Source: Rhipicephalus microplus
Lineage: Eukaryota; Arthropoda; Arachnida; Ixodida; Ixodidae
Length of the DNA stretch: 64,000 bases
Assembly: GCF_043290135.1 (NCBI RefSeq)
Contig: NC_134710.1
Span: forward strand, 285,265,276 to 285,329,275
Reading direction: 5' to 3'
The notes beneath the pieces are model-generated. The model saw only the letters and a list, made by a program, of their open reading frames with translations. It was not told where the DNA came from and ran no database searches. Position numbers and translations under genes: made by a program. Positions 1 to 13,530 of the stretch are shown piece by piece. How positions within the stretch are numbered: position 1 is the stretch's first letter; every line of letters begins with the position of its first letter.

Positions 1-618
1 AAAAGATTGTCAAAAATGGTGGTGCCTCACTTTACCTGGAGCCAGCACAAAGGAGGTCGTGCTCATTCAGCATGCAACGTAGCTTTGTTTAATGAAGTGG
101 GCTGATTAGAGGCTGCTGGCTTTTCTCGATCTGTCATCCCGGTCGTGGCTGCATCACTTTTGCAGAAGTTTAAACGTGGAACATGGGAAGCGATGGCTAC
201 TATTCAGCTCTAAAAAATTAGGCTATGTTGCGCCTTATATATTCATCATCTCACGCAAAATTTCAAGAACGTCGCGGGCAGCCACGGGGTACCGATAGTG
301 TTTTCGGCCCCCAAGAAAATCGGGAAATGGTGCCAACGTATTTGCGATAGCAAAAAGCGTGGCTGCGAGGCATAAGAGGCCTCATGAGAAATGTTTCATG
401 GGTGTAGTGTATTGTATACAGTTATCCTGCGGCAAGTTGAACATCGGCCAACGTATTGATGCACTGATGACCGGTTAAAGGAACATGCCCAAAAATTAAC
501 AAATCGAGATGAGAAATATGCGTGTTAAAAACAAGGACCCGTGGTCGTGGCTATGAACGACGATGTTTACTTGATCAAGACTAGCTCCGCATTCCCACTT
601 CCTTTTTCTCTTTCTCTA
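1..618. other. Unassigned sequence
   Basis: No coding frame, SINE body or simple repeat of note. It may include part of the BEL/Pao element's left flank. Confidence 0.4.
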
Positions 619-632
619 CATTCACCGCACGT

Positions 633-669
633 CCCCCCAAGCCCATGCCCCACTTCATTATTTTCAACA
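633..669 (-). repeat. Putative 3' LTR remnant of the BEL/Pao element
   Basis: It matches 3209-3245 at all but about four of 37 positions and lies downstream of the element's coding remains. The matching copy carries AATAAAG on the minus strand, where this copy has AATAATG. Confidence 0.4.
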
Positions 670-3208
670 TCCTCCGAGGGGGACTGAACGCATGACAAAT
701 TCCATGCTGTCGCTAACATGTACAACATTTGTACCAGCGATTCAACACACGGTCACTTGCCAAACGCACGAAGCATGATCTGACCACTTTTTCCCATCCC
801 TGATGCAGCTACGCCACTCGGAGAGGTCTTCTTGTACAGTCACTACGTCGATGACACCCCTGTGCGATGAAGCCTGCAGATGCAACTCGCAAGTGATGCG
901 CGCGCTTCATCCGTCGTTTCCATCTCGGTGCGGCGTTGCGGCTGTATTGCACACCCAGATTCTTCTTTAGAGTGTTTACGGCAGTGTTTTGCAGTCTTCT
1001 TCATGAAGTGCCTGAATACATGCACCGACGTTTCTTGCTGCGACCCGAACCCTGTGTCTTGCGCTCTCGCTGCTCCGTAGCAGTATAACTTGCTGCAACG
1101 CTTGCGCAGTTGGTTCACGCTTCCGCTGCGGCTTCTTTTTCGGAACCCTCCGCTTTACTTTCAAAAGCACAAGCTGCGTGTCGGTGGGCTCTTCTTTTGG
1201 GCTGTACATCTGCTCTTGTTCGACCTTTTCTGCACGACCATCCTCGAAGTAGGTGGTGATGACCTTGTCGTACTGTTGCAGCAGTACTGGTTGTACCCGA
1301 AATTGGTTGTGCTGCATATTCAGTTGATGCGCTGCAAGCTCTTGGTTGTCACTCCCGGTGGAGAGACCAGGCTCCTGGAGTATTTTGAAACTCGAAAACG
1401 GCCAGCTTGCCTGCACAGGCAGCGTTCAAACCTTTCGAGGTCTGGATGGTCTTTCACCTTACTTGGCCTCATGCTCTCAATATTGATCATGTCGAGGTTG
1501 CCACATAGCCGATTCTTTACCATGAACGTAAGTCGACGTGGGGAGGGCACAAGTTGGAATACCTGCATAGTGCACGCTTCTTTCCTGCACAGTCCACCCG
1601 AAAGATGTTTCAGCCGTAGTGACTTCCTCGTTGAGGCGATCAATCATTCCTCTTACAATCTTCCAGTAAGCGTCTGAGACAATCAAGATGCCGATGTCAC
1701 CTGGGTTCCAAGTCTCAAGACTGAACAGATCTTCCACACCGTGTCTCCTGGCGTGCAACAGCTCTATAATGTCAGGATCCAGTGGCGGAATAATCACGGA
1801 GCATACCTCGGGTACCTGTAGTGCTCCCAACGTAACTTTTCTGCCGTTGAATCGACTCTGCAGCGTGACGGAAACGCAGTGACAGTACAAATCATGCTGT
1901 GGTTCAGCATTCCCGAACGTCACCAACGTCAACTCTTCTATGTCGAGGGGTCTGCATTGAAGTTTTCTTGCAAAATCAGTGCGAATGAATGAACGCTGGC
2001 TGCCTCTGTCTAGCATTACACGAACTAGGAATTATCGTGGTCCGCTCTCCGCCTAAACGCGACTAGTCTGAAGCAGTACAGATGTTGCTCCTGTGTCGCC
2101 GGTCAAGGCCGTGGTCAGTGCGAGTGAAAAAGTACCATATGTATAGAGCTGGGCGGTCGGTAGAGGAGTAGTCATTGCGACGGCACGTGACAGTTCGGAG
2201 ATGATTGTTAGAAGTCGACGTCGGCACTTGTCGCACGTGAGGTTCCGCAAAATGCGGCAGAGTTAAGCGACGTGAATGCGCGTTCCGCACCTGAAGCAGC
2301 AGCGGGCGTTGCGCCACCTGAATCTTTTCACCTCGACCGAAATGTCGGTCGTACATTCCGCGAGGCTGTAAGTTCTGGTGTTTTACAGCCCGCAAAAACG
2401 AGTACACTGCTGTCGAGATTCCGTCACCATTAGCGCAGCTGCCGATGGAATGTCCTGTGCAGATCTCGTCGATGAGTACATCTGATCAGGTACATTGGTC
2501 AAGTGGTGGAGATGAGAAGACAGCGCTTCTCGCTTTCCTTTCTCACACACCTCAACTTGGATTTTCAGAAAGGACAAGATGTCAATCGCCTTATTCGCTC
2601 TTGCGTCTGGTAACGCGCACTCAGCTAAGGTGTCACCATCCTGGGTGCTGTCTTCTTTCTTCTTCTGCCGGTACAATATAGCTAAGTCTTCTGTTAAGCA
2701 TCTTATCAGGACGCGATTGAGCACTACAGCTTACTTCTCAGGCGGTACTCCCAGGCCTTTGAGCACCCTGACGCGAAAACGCACAGTGTCGTGCAGCATT
2801 CGAAGTTTCTCTACTTCCTTAGAACTCCTCACGGTCGACAAAGCAAGAAGTTGGTTGGTGTGCTCGTTGACTAGTAATTCTTGTCTACCGAAGTACTCTT
2901 TCACTTTAGTAACGGCAAGTTTATAGTTGTTGTCAGCCAGCCTGATGCCTTCTATAGCTCACTTGGCCACTCCCGTCAGGTACGTCTGCAAATACTTCAA
3001 ATTCTCGATGGGCGGCAACTTGGGATTTTCGTGAATTGTGGCGCTGTAATGGTCCCAGAATTCTTGCCACTGACGTAATTATCCGGCATAAATCGGGACC
3101 TGAAACGTCGGAAGCGCGACCAATCGGTAGCGGGGCGTACTGGCGGGTTCAATATTGCTCTGCGTTGCTGGTATTTGGTGGCTATTGCATTCACTCCCCG
3201 ATGGGTCA

Positions 3209-3245
3209 CCCCCCAAGCTCATGCCCTACTTCTTTATTTTCAACA
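3209..3245 (-). repeat. Putative 5' LTR remnant of the BEL/Pao element
   Basis: Direct-repeat partner of 633-669, placed just upstream of the gag remains. It carries AATAAAG on the minus strand, as expected in an LTR R region. Confidence 0.4.
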
Positions 3246-3250
3246 ATGTG

Positions 3251-3974
3251 CACCTGGTTGTGCATGCCACTTTCTGTGGTTGTAAGGCACAATTTTTTTA
3301 GACAATAACGCTGGGCAGAAGCGCAAGAAAAACTGTGCGTGAAATGTTAGAGGCCTTTTTCATAAAAAAAAGTAAGGATCACTGTGTAAGCGCCACTTGG
3401 CTATCTTTGTTTTCATGTAAATCCCATTTTATCAATTCTAGGCTGTGGTATGATAAACTCTATATCTTGATAGTATTGTTGTTGACTTTCTATGATGCTA
3501 ATGCGTGCACGTGCCTCATGTATATAATCAAGCCTTAGTGCTATCAATAAATCAGTTGGAAATTAGTCCTGTGCATCTTTCAATCCTGGGTGTGTGTGTG
3601 TGTGTGCGTGAATGCGTCGTGTGTTTGCGCTCAAATTAATTTTTTCAAATCTGTTCGCTCAAAAGCACGTATTCTATTTTTTTTTCATGTCATCACGAGG
3701 AACCGAAGTAGCTTTTTGACAAAGGCTCCGCACACCCCAGGTTCTCAGATTTGATGTGGTGTGTGACCCCGAACAAAGGAAGGGACAACGTAAGATGACA
3801 TTGGCTTGTCGAGGCTAGGTAAGGGACATCTTGATCCTTTTTAGGTTTTCATTTAGACAGCAATTTTAGGAAGCTTGCTGACAAAATTTGACGATCGTGA
3901 ATCATTGTGCATATTTTCTCTAAAAAAGCTGACTTGAAGAGATTATTCCAATGTCTCTAAAGTGTTTGAAATTT
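3251..3974. other. Unassigned AT-rich sequence with a short (TG)n run
   Basis: A (TG)n tract lies at about 3589-3606. AATAAA words occur near 3545. No coding frame can be supported. Confidence 0.4.
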
Positions 3975-4035
3975 TGACTTTATGGGGTTTAACGCCCAAA
4001 AGCAATCCATGCCATAATAGACGCCCTTCAAAGCG
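3975..4035 (-). repeat. Degraded SINE fragment (Ruka-like tail)
   Basis: The words 'atggggtttaacgcccaaaa' and 'gacgcc' match the reverse of the SINE tail ('tggggtttaacgtcccaaaa' in better copies), with many changes after that. Confidence 0.45.
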
Positions 4036-4780
4036 TCTCTAGGCAACTTCCTCGTTCAAATTAGTATGAATGAATGAAGAAGTGACGTAAGATGTTTGAG
4101 ATTTCTGTAATCAGTAAAATTGGCTGCCAAATGTGGTTCAAATGTTGAATGGCCTGCTCTATGGAAGTCCAAAAAATAATTTTTCCACTCTGATAATTCT
4201 ACTAAACTCCAAGGCCTTGCCAGTGTCACTGAATGCACCAGTCAAAGGTGCTGATATTTAGTGCTGATGAAAATCCGAACCAGGCAGCAGTTGAGGTAAG
4301 CCATAGAAATTTTGAGTACTAGCTATACAAAAGAAAGAGGGACAGCGAGAGGGATATTGCTTGAATAGTTAATAGATGAAGTGAAGCGTGATAAGAGAAA
4401 AAACTTCGCTATCGTTCCTCGCAACCCCATATCAAAGGTAACATCAAGAAATATCCACTTCAGCACCATGATTCTGATGGTAGTCATTACAACGCTCAAG
4501 AAAAAAAACTCGGCTGCAGACGCATTTAGTTCTCTACTGCGTGTTATATAGCCACCTGGAGATATCTATTTCATATCGTGTATAACGAGCAACGAAAATT
4601 TAAAAATGAAATGCACACGAGAAGTAGTGCGCATTACATATTCTTTGTTAGAAATTTTCGCTTGACTGAAAAGACTAACGAAGAAGAAAAAAGTGTTATA
4701 ACGTAGGCATGTTTTTTATGGCAGCTGCCTGAGTTGACGAACATGAAGAAAATTGTAGCTCTTAATTTACATCGTAGGGT
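4036..4780. other. Unassigned AT-rich sequence
   Basis: No coding frame, SINE or LINE feature recognised. Confidence 0.4.
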
Positions 4781-4789
4781 ACATGTTTA

Positions 4790-6640
4790 CGCTTCACTTC
4801 GCAGCTAACGCACTCTGCTGTAGCCTGTTTAGGGGTGCCGCTGCATGTGTAATGCCCTGCCGTGACAGTGATAGAAAGCTGAGAGTTCAATTTCGGCAGA
4901 GGCACAATGAATGACGGCGTCGTGGCGGGAAAGAAAATCCCATCCCAGGATGACGTCATGAGAGCATGCCGGATTGATGATGCACTGGGTGACATACAGA
5001 ACGTCCTGAATAACAGCGCGAGCTGTGCACCCTGCTGCAGGGTGAATACAATGGGAACTAGTAGTATGGAGCGACAACCCAGAAAGTGGCGTCGTCACTT
5101 TTCGAAGTAAGTGGCAAAGTTTTTGTCCATAACTGGTACGGCAGCTCCAGTGTCAATAAGAGCCGATGTGCGAACACCGCCCACAAACAAGTCAATGGCA
5201 TTCGAGGCGCTGCTCTGAGGGCTTTCACATTGCGATAGCATCACAGTCCTTGCCTCGGGGACTGCGACGACTAGTTTTCCTGCTCATCAGCAGCCGCACT
5301 TGGCCGCATGGTTGACAAAGAAGGATGTCGTGGAGATATTGACCTTCGAGGAGATGGTCCTGGGCGAGACGGTAGTGGCATATACGGTGCTTCGTCGTGA
5401 TAGGGACGGCTGAGCTGGGCAGCAACAGGTAAAGAAATGGAAGGCGGCTCTACGTGAGAGCAATAACATGCTACGTGACCGGCGTAAGCTTGGGCAAAGC
5501 ATGTGGGCCGGTTGTCGGGTGTGTGCCATCGGTTCACCGGGGTAGGTCTCACCCATGTCGCAAGAGCCGATGGACGGAACGGTGGCTGGAAAGGCTGCAT
5601 GGTGGGCTGAAGCTGAGGCTGATGGGTTGCGTCGAGATACGTCGCGGGCATGCCCGCTGCAAAGGACGGAGGTCGAGCGGCAGCTTCGGCGTAAGTCAGA
5701 GGCGCGGGTGCTGGAGCGACTTCAGGCGGCCTGGCGACCACTTGGGCGTAACTCAAGGGCGCAGGAGCCGGAGGTTGTTGGGGTGGTATGCAGGCATGAC
5801 CTCCGCTATGTACTGCTCGATTGCTCGACGGATGACAGGGAGAATGGTAGTGGCCGATTGTTGAACAGCCAGTGGGTGGGAAAAGGGCAGGAGAGAGAAC
5901 TGGCACGCGATTTCCTCAAAGACGAAGGACTTGAGGTCTCCCATGAACGCCACTTCGTCACATCTGGCCTCCAAGCCAGCAAGCGTTGCAGCTCATGGCG
6001 GGGAGCGACGGGTCATCGAACACTGCCGGCGGAGCTCCTCGTAGCTCTGGCACAGTGTGATGACCTCAGCCTCTGCATCGGGGTTTTTGATGAGCAGCAT
6101 CGTGAAGTCATCATCGTCAATGCCTTTCACGATGTTTTGGATCTTGTCAGACTCGGACATGGTGTGAATGAATTTGTTGCATGGGTCCAGGACATCTTCA
6201 ATATAGCTGGTAAATGATCGACTAACCAGCCTGCTGAGCACGTTCACGTAAGCGCTGCTCGGCTTGCAGCTTGCGAACGGCAGGGTGGCCGAAAACGTTG
6301 ATTACAGCGGTCTTAAAATCGGACCAGGTTGCCATATCCGACGCATGGCTGTTTTACCACAAACTGGCTACGCCCGCAAGATATAACACCAAGTTTGTCA
6401 ACCTGCAAACCTCGTACCATTTGTTGGGGACGCTCATGCGCTCGTGAATGGTGAGCCAGTCCTCCACGTCAGTGCCATCGACGCCTGTGAAGATGGGTGG
6501 ATCGTGGATCCTGGGGACACCGGGACAAGGGAGTGGCATGGGAATAGGCGTTTGCTGAGAGGTTTCGTTGGGCATGGAAGATGGTAGGGTACGAGGTCGA
6601 AGCTCCAAGGGCATCGAAAAGGAACGCAGCACACTCCACC
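4790..6640 (-). mobile_element. Decayed Ty3-type LTR retrotransposon fragment: gag and protease
   Basis: Minus-strand order: gag core (about 6350-6560: PPIFTGVDGTDVEDWL, ERMSVPNKW, YLAGVASLW); a second gag segment (5993-6247: SYIEDVLDPCNKF, MSESDKI, VKGIDDDDF, CQSYEELRRQ); a proline-rich stretch with LSYAQVVARPP and LTYAEAAARPP repeats (about 5700-5850); a zinc-knuckle relic near 5480-5530; then an aspartic protease with LIDTGA near 5150 and VILGWDFLSRHDA near 4920-4960. There are several frameshifts, for example at 5225-5270. The first knuckle cysteine pair has lost its second Cys (CFAQ). No reverse transcriptase follows, so the copy is truncated after the protease. Not functional. Confidence 0.75.
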
Positions 6641-6780
6641 AATTTGTTAAGGCGTTTATTAGCCGGCAACCAGCAATCATACGCTATGGCGACAGTCACG
6701 GCCAAGCACGGACTCACAGCGTGAGCGGCGTCCTTGTTTGGTACTTCGTGCATCCTACTGGGTGTTGTTTTGCGTGAAAG
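6641..6780 (-). repeat. 5' LTR end of the Ty3-type fragment
   Basis: On the minus strand AATAAACGCC is followed by TTAACAAATTGGTGGAG just before gag. This looks like an LTR R/U5 end with a TGG primer-site start. The outer boundary of the LTR is not seen. Confidence 0.4.
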
Positions 6781-7818
6781 CAAAATTGTTTTCGAGTTGT
6801 TGTTGGTCGATTTACACTGGTTCGCACTCAATCAGGTATTTTCGACGTGTTTTACTTGTCAAGCGAATTAGGCGTGCCTATCTGCCACTCTAAATTTTTT
6901 TCTACTAACACACCTGAGCGTTGTGAGCGTTTCTACACCTGAGCGTTGTGAAATTTGTTGCATTGTCGTTTATCGCGTGTGTAACCTAAACTCGGCAAGG
7001 TTTCACATGCCTGTTCTTACCAGGTGTCGCGCTATGCAGCTGCGCAAATTATATATAAGTACTTGTGTCGCATCTTTCTTGCCGTCTGAGTGTAGCTTTT
7101 TGTTTCTTACGATGGTGGATCTGTACCAACTAGTGCAATCTACTTGTCTGCTAAATCTGCAGATTAAATAACAGAAAAAATGTATCCTTACCATCAGCGA
7201 TGCTTGATGCATCTTGGGCCGGACATTTAACGATGGCCAAACGTGCCATAATGAAGCGCCTTCATAATTCGCAAGTGCGCTTCTCTGCAATGCATATTTG
7301 CCCAAGTGATGGCGCCACCTGTCATGCTTCAAGCGCACACGCGGTCGTAGTTGAACGTGCTGGGACTTGTCTGTTATAAGTGCTTATATCAAAAGAGTCG
7401 ACTGTACATTTTCTACGTCATTGTGAAAGTAAACCTCGCTTGAACGGGCTATTGGTAGTAAAAGACTGGCCGCTATTAGTTATTCAACCTGCATAGCAGG
7501 AAAGCTAACTTTACAATTTTTAACAAGTTCTATTGAAGGGTATTTTCCTTGCGCATGTTATGAAAATGCGCCCTTAAGATCGGTATTGTAGACGCTGTCT
7601 GTGTGTGTTTTTTTCAACTTGAAAGGTACGTGTGCATAACCTAAAATCAGGAATATTTCTTTAGTTCTCGCAATCAACTGATAGGTCACCTTGCTGAATT
7701 ACTTCTTCATTGTTTAGGTGCTATTTTTGCCATTTACGTCTTATCGCTACACTTATATTTTAATGTCTCGAACATTTAAATGCAAAGCATTTTTTTCATA
7801 CTACAAGAACTCTTGGCG
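6781..7818. other. Unassigned AT-rich sequence
   Basis: No coding frame or known repeat found. There is a short near-duplication of 'cacctgagcgttgtga' at about 6911 and 6937. Confidence 0.4.
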
Positions 7819-7947
<129 letters not shown>

Positions 7948-7975
7948 CAACGTTACTAGATTAAACCGAGTTTGA

Positions 7976-8200
7976 AAGCTCCGCTGGAGAGGCGGACCGC
8001 GTGGCGGTCACGAGAACTAGCGGCGCTGCAGAACGATCTTGCTTTGAGTTACAGTATATGCTACCTAAAGGTAGCATATACAATAACTCCAATCTTGCTC
8101 TATGACGCGGGCGCGCATGTTGTGATCGGCGGCGGTGACGTGCAAGTGGCTACCACGAATGGTGTGTCACTTCTCGAACTGTTCTTTGGCACTGCGTAGT
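7976..8200 (+). repeat. Unnamed microsatellite-linked repeat, copy A
   Basis: The core at 7979-8041 (with GAGAACTAGCGGCGCTG) matches the reverse complement of 9570-9645. Both copies have the tetranucleotide tract on the same side relative to the core. The core is GC-rich against the AT-rich flanks. It is probably the end of a mobile element with a (TATC)n tail. Confidence 0.55.
8046..8089. repeat. Perfect-stem hairpin inside repeat copy A
   Basis: The arms at 8054-8066 and 8069-8081 (GTATATGCTACCT) pair perfectly around two A. After a two-base mismatch, GAGTTA (8046-8051) pairs with TAACTC (8084-8089). Copy B lacks it, so it looks like a later insertion. Confidence 0.85.
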
Positions 8201-8559
8201 TTCTTGTGCGAAAACGCGTTTGTGATGTATGAAATGAGCGAGAAGGAGCAGATTTATTTACATTGAGATACGCCGGCTAGTTTTGCGCCAGGCTCCAACA
8301 GCGGCGAGCGCAATGACGACTCTCCTTTACGCAACTTGTTCATTCATTTCTTCGTTTATTCATTAACCTATTTTCTGCGTAAACACGGTTACTAAGTGGC
8401 GCGGGTCAACATGAAAGCTGCTATAAGCAGCTTGAGAACCTCATATATGTGGCCTTCGATCTCTTTCGCCCAGCGGTGATCAGATGACCGATCGTAAGCG
8501 ATTTTGCTATCCAGCCTTGCAAGTTACCCGAGAGAATTCATATTGTAGTGCAAATAGAA

Positions 8560-9395
<836 letters not shown>

Positions 9396-9460
9396 AGAAG
9401 CTGGGATCTATCCTCACTCGTACTGAAATTATCTTAGAAGCTGGGATCTATCCTCACTCG
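9396..9460 (+). repeat. 25-bp direct repeat, 40-bp spacing
   Basis: The unit beginning AGAAGCTGGGATCTATCC is present at 9396-9420 and exactly again at 9436-9460. It lies just outside repeat copy B. Confidence 0.9.
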
Positions 9461-9489
9461 TAATGAATGGTTAAGTTCAGTAACAGTAC

Positions 9490-9809
<320 letters not shown>

Positions 9810-12800
9810 GTTCGGGAAGCGTTAGTTGTGGTTGCAGCTGCCTATGTGATTTTATAAAGCTTTCATACGGACACTTTTAATAGAGCGGTCACGTCATGTT
9901 AATTTATGTAGCAGCCTACAGGGCCAGCATCCTCGCGACCATCAGCTTTTCATATCAGCTTCAATACGCATGTTCCAGCTGGCGTCGTTGCGGAAGTGCA
10001 AACAACTGGTTATATAAACATCTGGAATTCTTCAACATATGTCTCTGCGTGCAACATTTGTACATATATTTGGAATCATTTCATGTCGTGTCGCGCAATA
10101 AAAACGTTACAGCCCAGTTACATTCCCTCCGCATGCTTCGTATACCATGACATCGATTCCCAAGGTACATGGGATTTGTTAATGTTTTCCATTTTTAAAT
10201 ATGCATACAAAGCTGTGGAATCTGAACGAATTAAACGAACCGTTAGCATGTCCTACTGCCAGCCTCCTGCACTCTGTAGATTGAAAACGTACTATTCGTC
10301 AGCCACACACTACCCTTCGTGTATCGCATTTTGCTATTTAATTGAAGGGAAGTACATGCAACGTCACATGCAGTATTTTTCACTGTCGTTTTAGAAGTTC
10401 AATTCTGTGCATTTTATCTATAACAGCTCTTATGCGCTGCCCATGCCCCCTAAACATAGGAAATTCTCCCTTAAGCATTACAGACGTTTAATAGTGACTC
10501 ATAAATTTTTCATGTGGATCGAGCTTATGTGTATTTCAAATGCACTCTGTGTTTCGCGTTCTGCGCAAGGTTACCTTATTGCTGCAGTGTTATACACTTT
10601 TTTTTCTGTATTATTTTGCTGTTCTTAACGCAATCGCCCTGCTTCTTTTGTTTATTCATTATATATTTTTTCTTCTTTTTGCTGTTTTTCTTGTCCATGT
10701 TGCATGGCTGGTGTTTTGTAGGGGATTATTTCTTTTCACATTTATTAAAGACGAAAAAGAAAGTCAAATTGCCAAAAAGCCCCACAGATGTACCACTTGT
10801 ACGCACTTTGCCGATTCATCATCGTGTGCGTTACCACATGTAACACCGTCATCACCCTCGTCAGCACCAACGTGGTCGTCGAGCACTATAGACGGTTATT
10901 CATAAGCCTGCTCTCGACGTTTCGTACCTACTGGAAAGAAGCAACCGTGGAAACGTGCATATATAGACCCGGAAGTCTATCACGATATTGCCATGAAATA
11001 TGACAGGCACCATCACGCCAGCACAATGAGCCCTGACAACCCGGTTCTTGCGCATACGCTGAGCACTTTTTTTATTAGCAACAGCATATACAAATAGTTC
11101 ATTGTGTATGTCAACAGGTTTAAAAATGAAATACAACAATGCCTGCTACATTCTCGCGATTAGCGACACGATCACATGAAATAAGGACAGAGCGCCTATG
11201 GTACAACAATAAATAATGTGCAAACGTGAGCTTGCGATGAAGCAAGCACGATGGCAGTAGTGGCGAACCAGGAACTACTGTACAGAAAGGCACACAGCAC
11301 AACTATTCACACAGCACAACACACATGAGAAAGAGGGAAAAAAAACGAAGGAAGAAGTAAAAAAAGGGCTTCGGAGTAAAAGCAGCGCCTTTGAAATGGC
11401 TCAGTGAAAAGTGGAGCATCCCATTTTTTCTGAAGTTCAGTGAATCGCATAAAAATTAAGCCTTCTTGATGAACTTGGCAACTTTAATTCTCGTTTATAG
11501 TTGCTGCTAACCGCTCCGAAATGGTTGATGTTTCATCAATGCCGTGTACTAAGGGATCGCGAACACTGAGTGGTTAGTATAAGCTTTGGTTTTGTGTGTA
11601 TCGTGCAAAACGAGCAGTACTTAAAAAAGTAGGCTTCTTTTTTTTACAAACATACATAACAGTAACACGACCTGCTGCTTTATACTTTATAACTTATCGC
11701 CATTTTTGTTTCGCTCACGAGAATCCCACGTGCACTTTTCTGTCGAGCAATTACATTTCTCCTTTAAAGAAAGAAGTCCCCTGCTTCTAGTAGGTTCGTC
11801 AGGTTGTTGACACGCGTCAGGTTGTTGACACATACTGAGAGGGAAAACCTCTGGATGACATAAAATAATGCTTCAAACACTTTTGTAGGTTTGCGGTGCA
11901 TTTAAATGAAAGCACTTCGGAGGTGTTCACGCAAACACACACATATACACACAAAAAAACAAGAGAAAACTGCTTACATGGTCATTGGTTATAGAAGCAA
12001 ACGTGAGCCAATTATGTCGCGGGGTCATAAGATTAGACACTACCTGCCAGCCACAAAAGGCAATGCCTAACAAAAGGCTATGCGACTTTGAATTCATTGC
12101 CAATATTCAGAAATACCATTACGGTGAAATTAATCGGGAGGAAAAATTCGGCAAGCCATAGAGCTAGGCTTAACATCAGTGAAGCCTGCTATTCATTGAT
12201 AATGAGCGCATACAGTCCACCCTTCGTGAATTGGGCCCTTTTTTTACTCAAGTCTTGAACAGATAATAAAACGAGGCGTACAGGGACATCTGAACCTCCA
12301 ATTAGCGGAAGTACCGTGACTCGTTGGCTGAACGTAAATATATTGGACTCAAGAAAATGTAACCGCACGTGCACAAAACCTCTCCACAACCAACGCAACC
12401 AAAGCCTGTATTATCTAAAACCCATGGTGCTAGATGTCTTCGGTTTCAGTAATTCATAATATAGCACATATCATTAGTGAAGATGACCGGCCAAGAAAAA
12501 GCGCACTTGCGAACAAAAAGCACAATGCAATCTGCCCCAAACAGGCTCTGAAGGATGTAGCTTGCATAGACAAAGAGTTTTCACGTCACACAGAAAGTAA
12601 AGTAATTGCACTTCTAATGTTTAGTGAAAATAAGCACAACTAGCCTGCAGCTGTTCGAAGCGTCGTTTCAAGAGGCAAGTACCGTCTTACTTATTGCCCA
12701 GGAATTTCGCTGCATGAAAAGGCTTGAATTTAGGAATGTTTTACAATCAAATTAAGTGCAGCGTGAAGTGTGTTCTATCGAGCTCATCTTCAGGAAGACG

Positions 12801-12958
12801 TTTGAACATTGGTCGGCCCAAGCATTGACAACCTTTTCAGTTAGTCGAGTAGCCTTCTCCGAAACAATCTTGAATACTCAAACAGTGGCTTCTATTGCAT
12901 AATCAAGTGCTCAGCAACGTCGAGAGGTTCCAGGTTAACAGCGTCGATCTCCCCATAC
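9810..12958. other. Unassigned AT-rich sequence downstream of the Spatzle-like gene
   Basis: No coding frame supported. An 18-bp exact tandem pair (CGTCAGGTTGTTGACAC core) lies at 11797-11814 and 11815-11832. T-rich runs lie near 10600-10700. Confidence 0.4.
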
Positions 12959-12964
12959 TTTATT
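12959..12964 (-). terminator. Candidate polyadenylation signal of the Spatzle-like gene
   Basis: AATAAA on the minus strand about 570 bases past the TAG stop. A pyrimidine-rich run on the plus strand follows it. The stretch 12965-13530 would then be the 3' UTR. Other AATAAA words occur in this AT-rich DNA, so the choice is an inference. Confidence 0.3.
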
Positions 12965-13530
12965 CTCTCTTTTTTTTTCTTCCTTGGAACCCACACGTTT
13001 GCTGAAGTTACAATAGGCAAACATACGAATGAACTAGACGGAAGACGCCATTACTGGTAGAACCTCCTGTTAAACTTGAACTGACGAATTTTACAGAAAC
13101 CTTGGCGCAACCAAAAGTGGTGACACATGTAACGAAAAGACGCCTTTGTGCAATAATTAGTTGCGTAGTTCACAGTTCTTATTGTGCCCAGTTTTTCATT
13201 ACGCACGTGGTGGAGTCATTGTTTGACCGTTCCACAAGAGTTAGTTTTTTTTTCAGATTTTCAGTCTTATCAAATCTACTGGTCACTCCATCGCCCGTGC
13301 ATCAACGTGAGCTTGACATAAGGTAAACACCGGGGCGTCAGGCAGTATGAAAGAGGTGGTCTTCAAGCAACGTGCATCGGGTCCATGCCTTGCTTCTTCG
13401 TCGCTTCCGAGGGCGTGCACCTTGACTACAGTTACCGCATCGATAAGCTGCATTCATGTGAGCAAACACAGATAAACAAAGGGGGCAAGCATGACATCAA
13501 AATAGATGGAAAAGATTGTTCGCACTGCGG

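Larger units (their letters stand above)
619..3250 (-). mobile_element. Decayed BEL/Pao-type LTR retrotransposon, internally deleted
   Basis: Read on the minus strand from about 3130 down to about 1000. The gag part comes first: W-x-E-F-W-D-H-Y and I-H-E-N-P, then LKYLQTYLTG, as in the DUF1759 gag domain (about 2400-3120). A degraded region near 2100-2300 follows. Then comes a DUF1758-type aspartic protease start, LDRGSQRSFI (about 1520-2016), and the pre-RT segment HPDLERFE with GRFRVS and a degraded Y-D-K-V-I motif (about 1270-1480). The reverse transcriptase core, RNase H and integrase are not found. Several frameshifts and in-frame stops break it, one of them at ALTG-VAK in gag. Near-identical 37-base stretches at 633-669 and 3209-3245 are in direct orientation and probably mark LTR remnants. 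Not functional. Confidence 0.72.
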
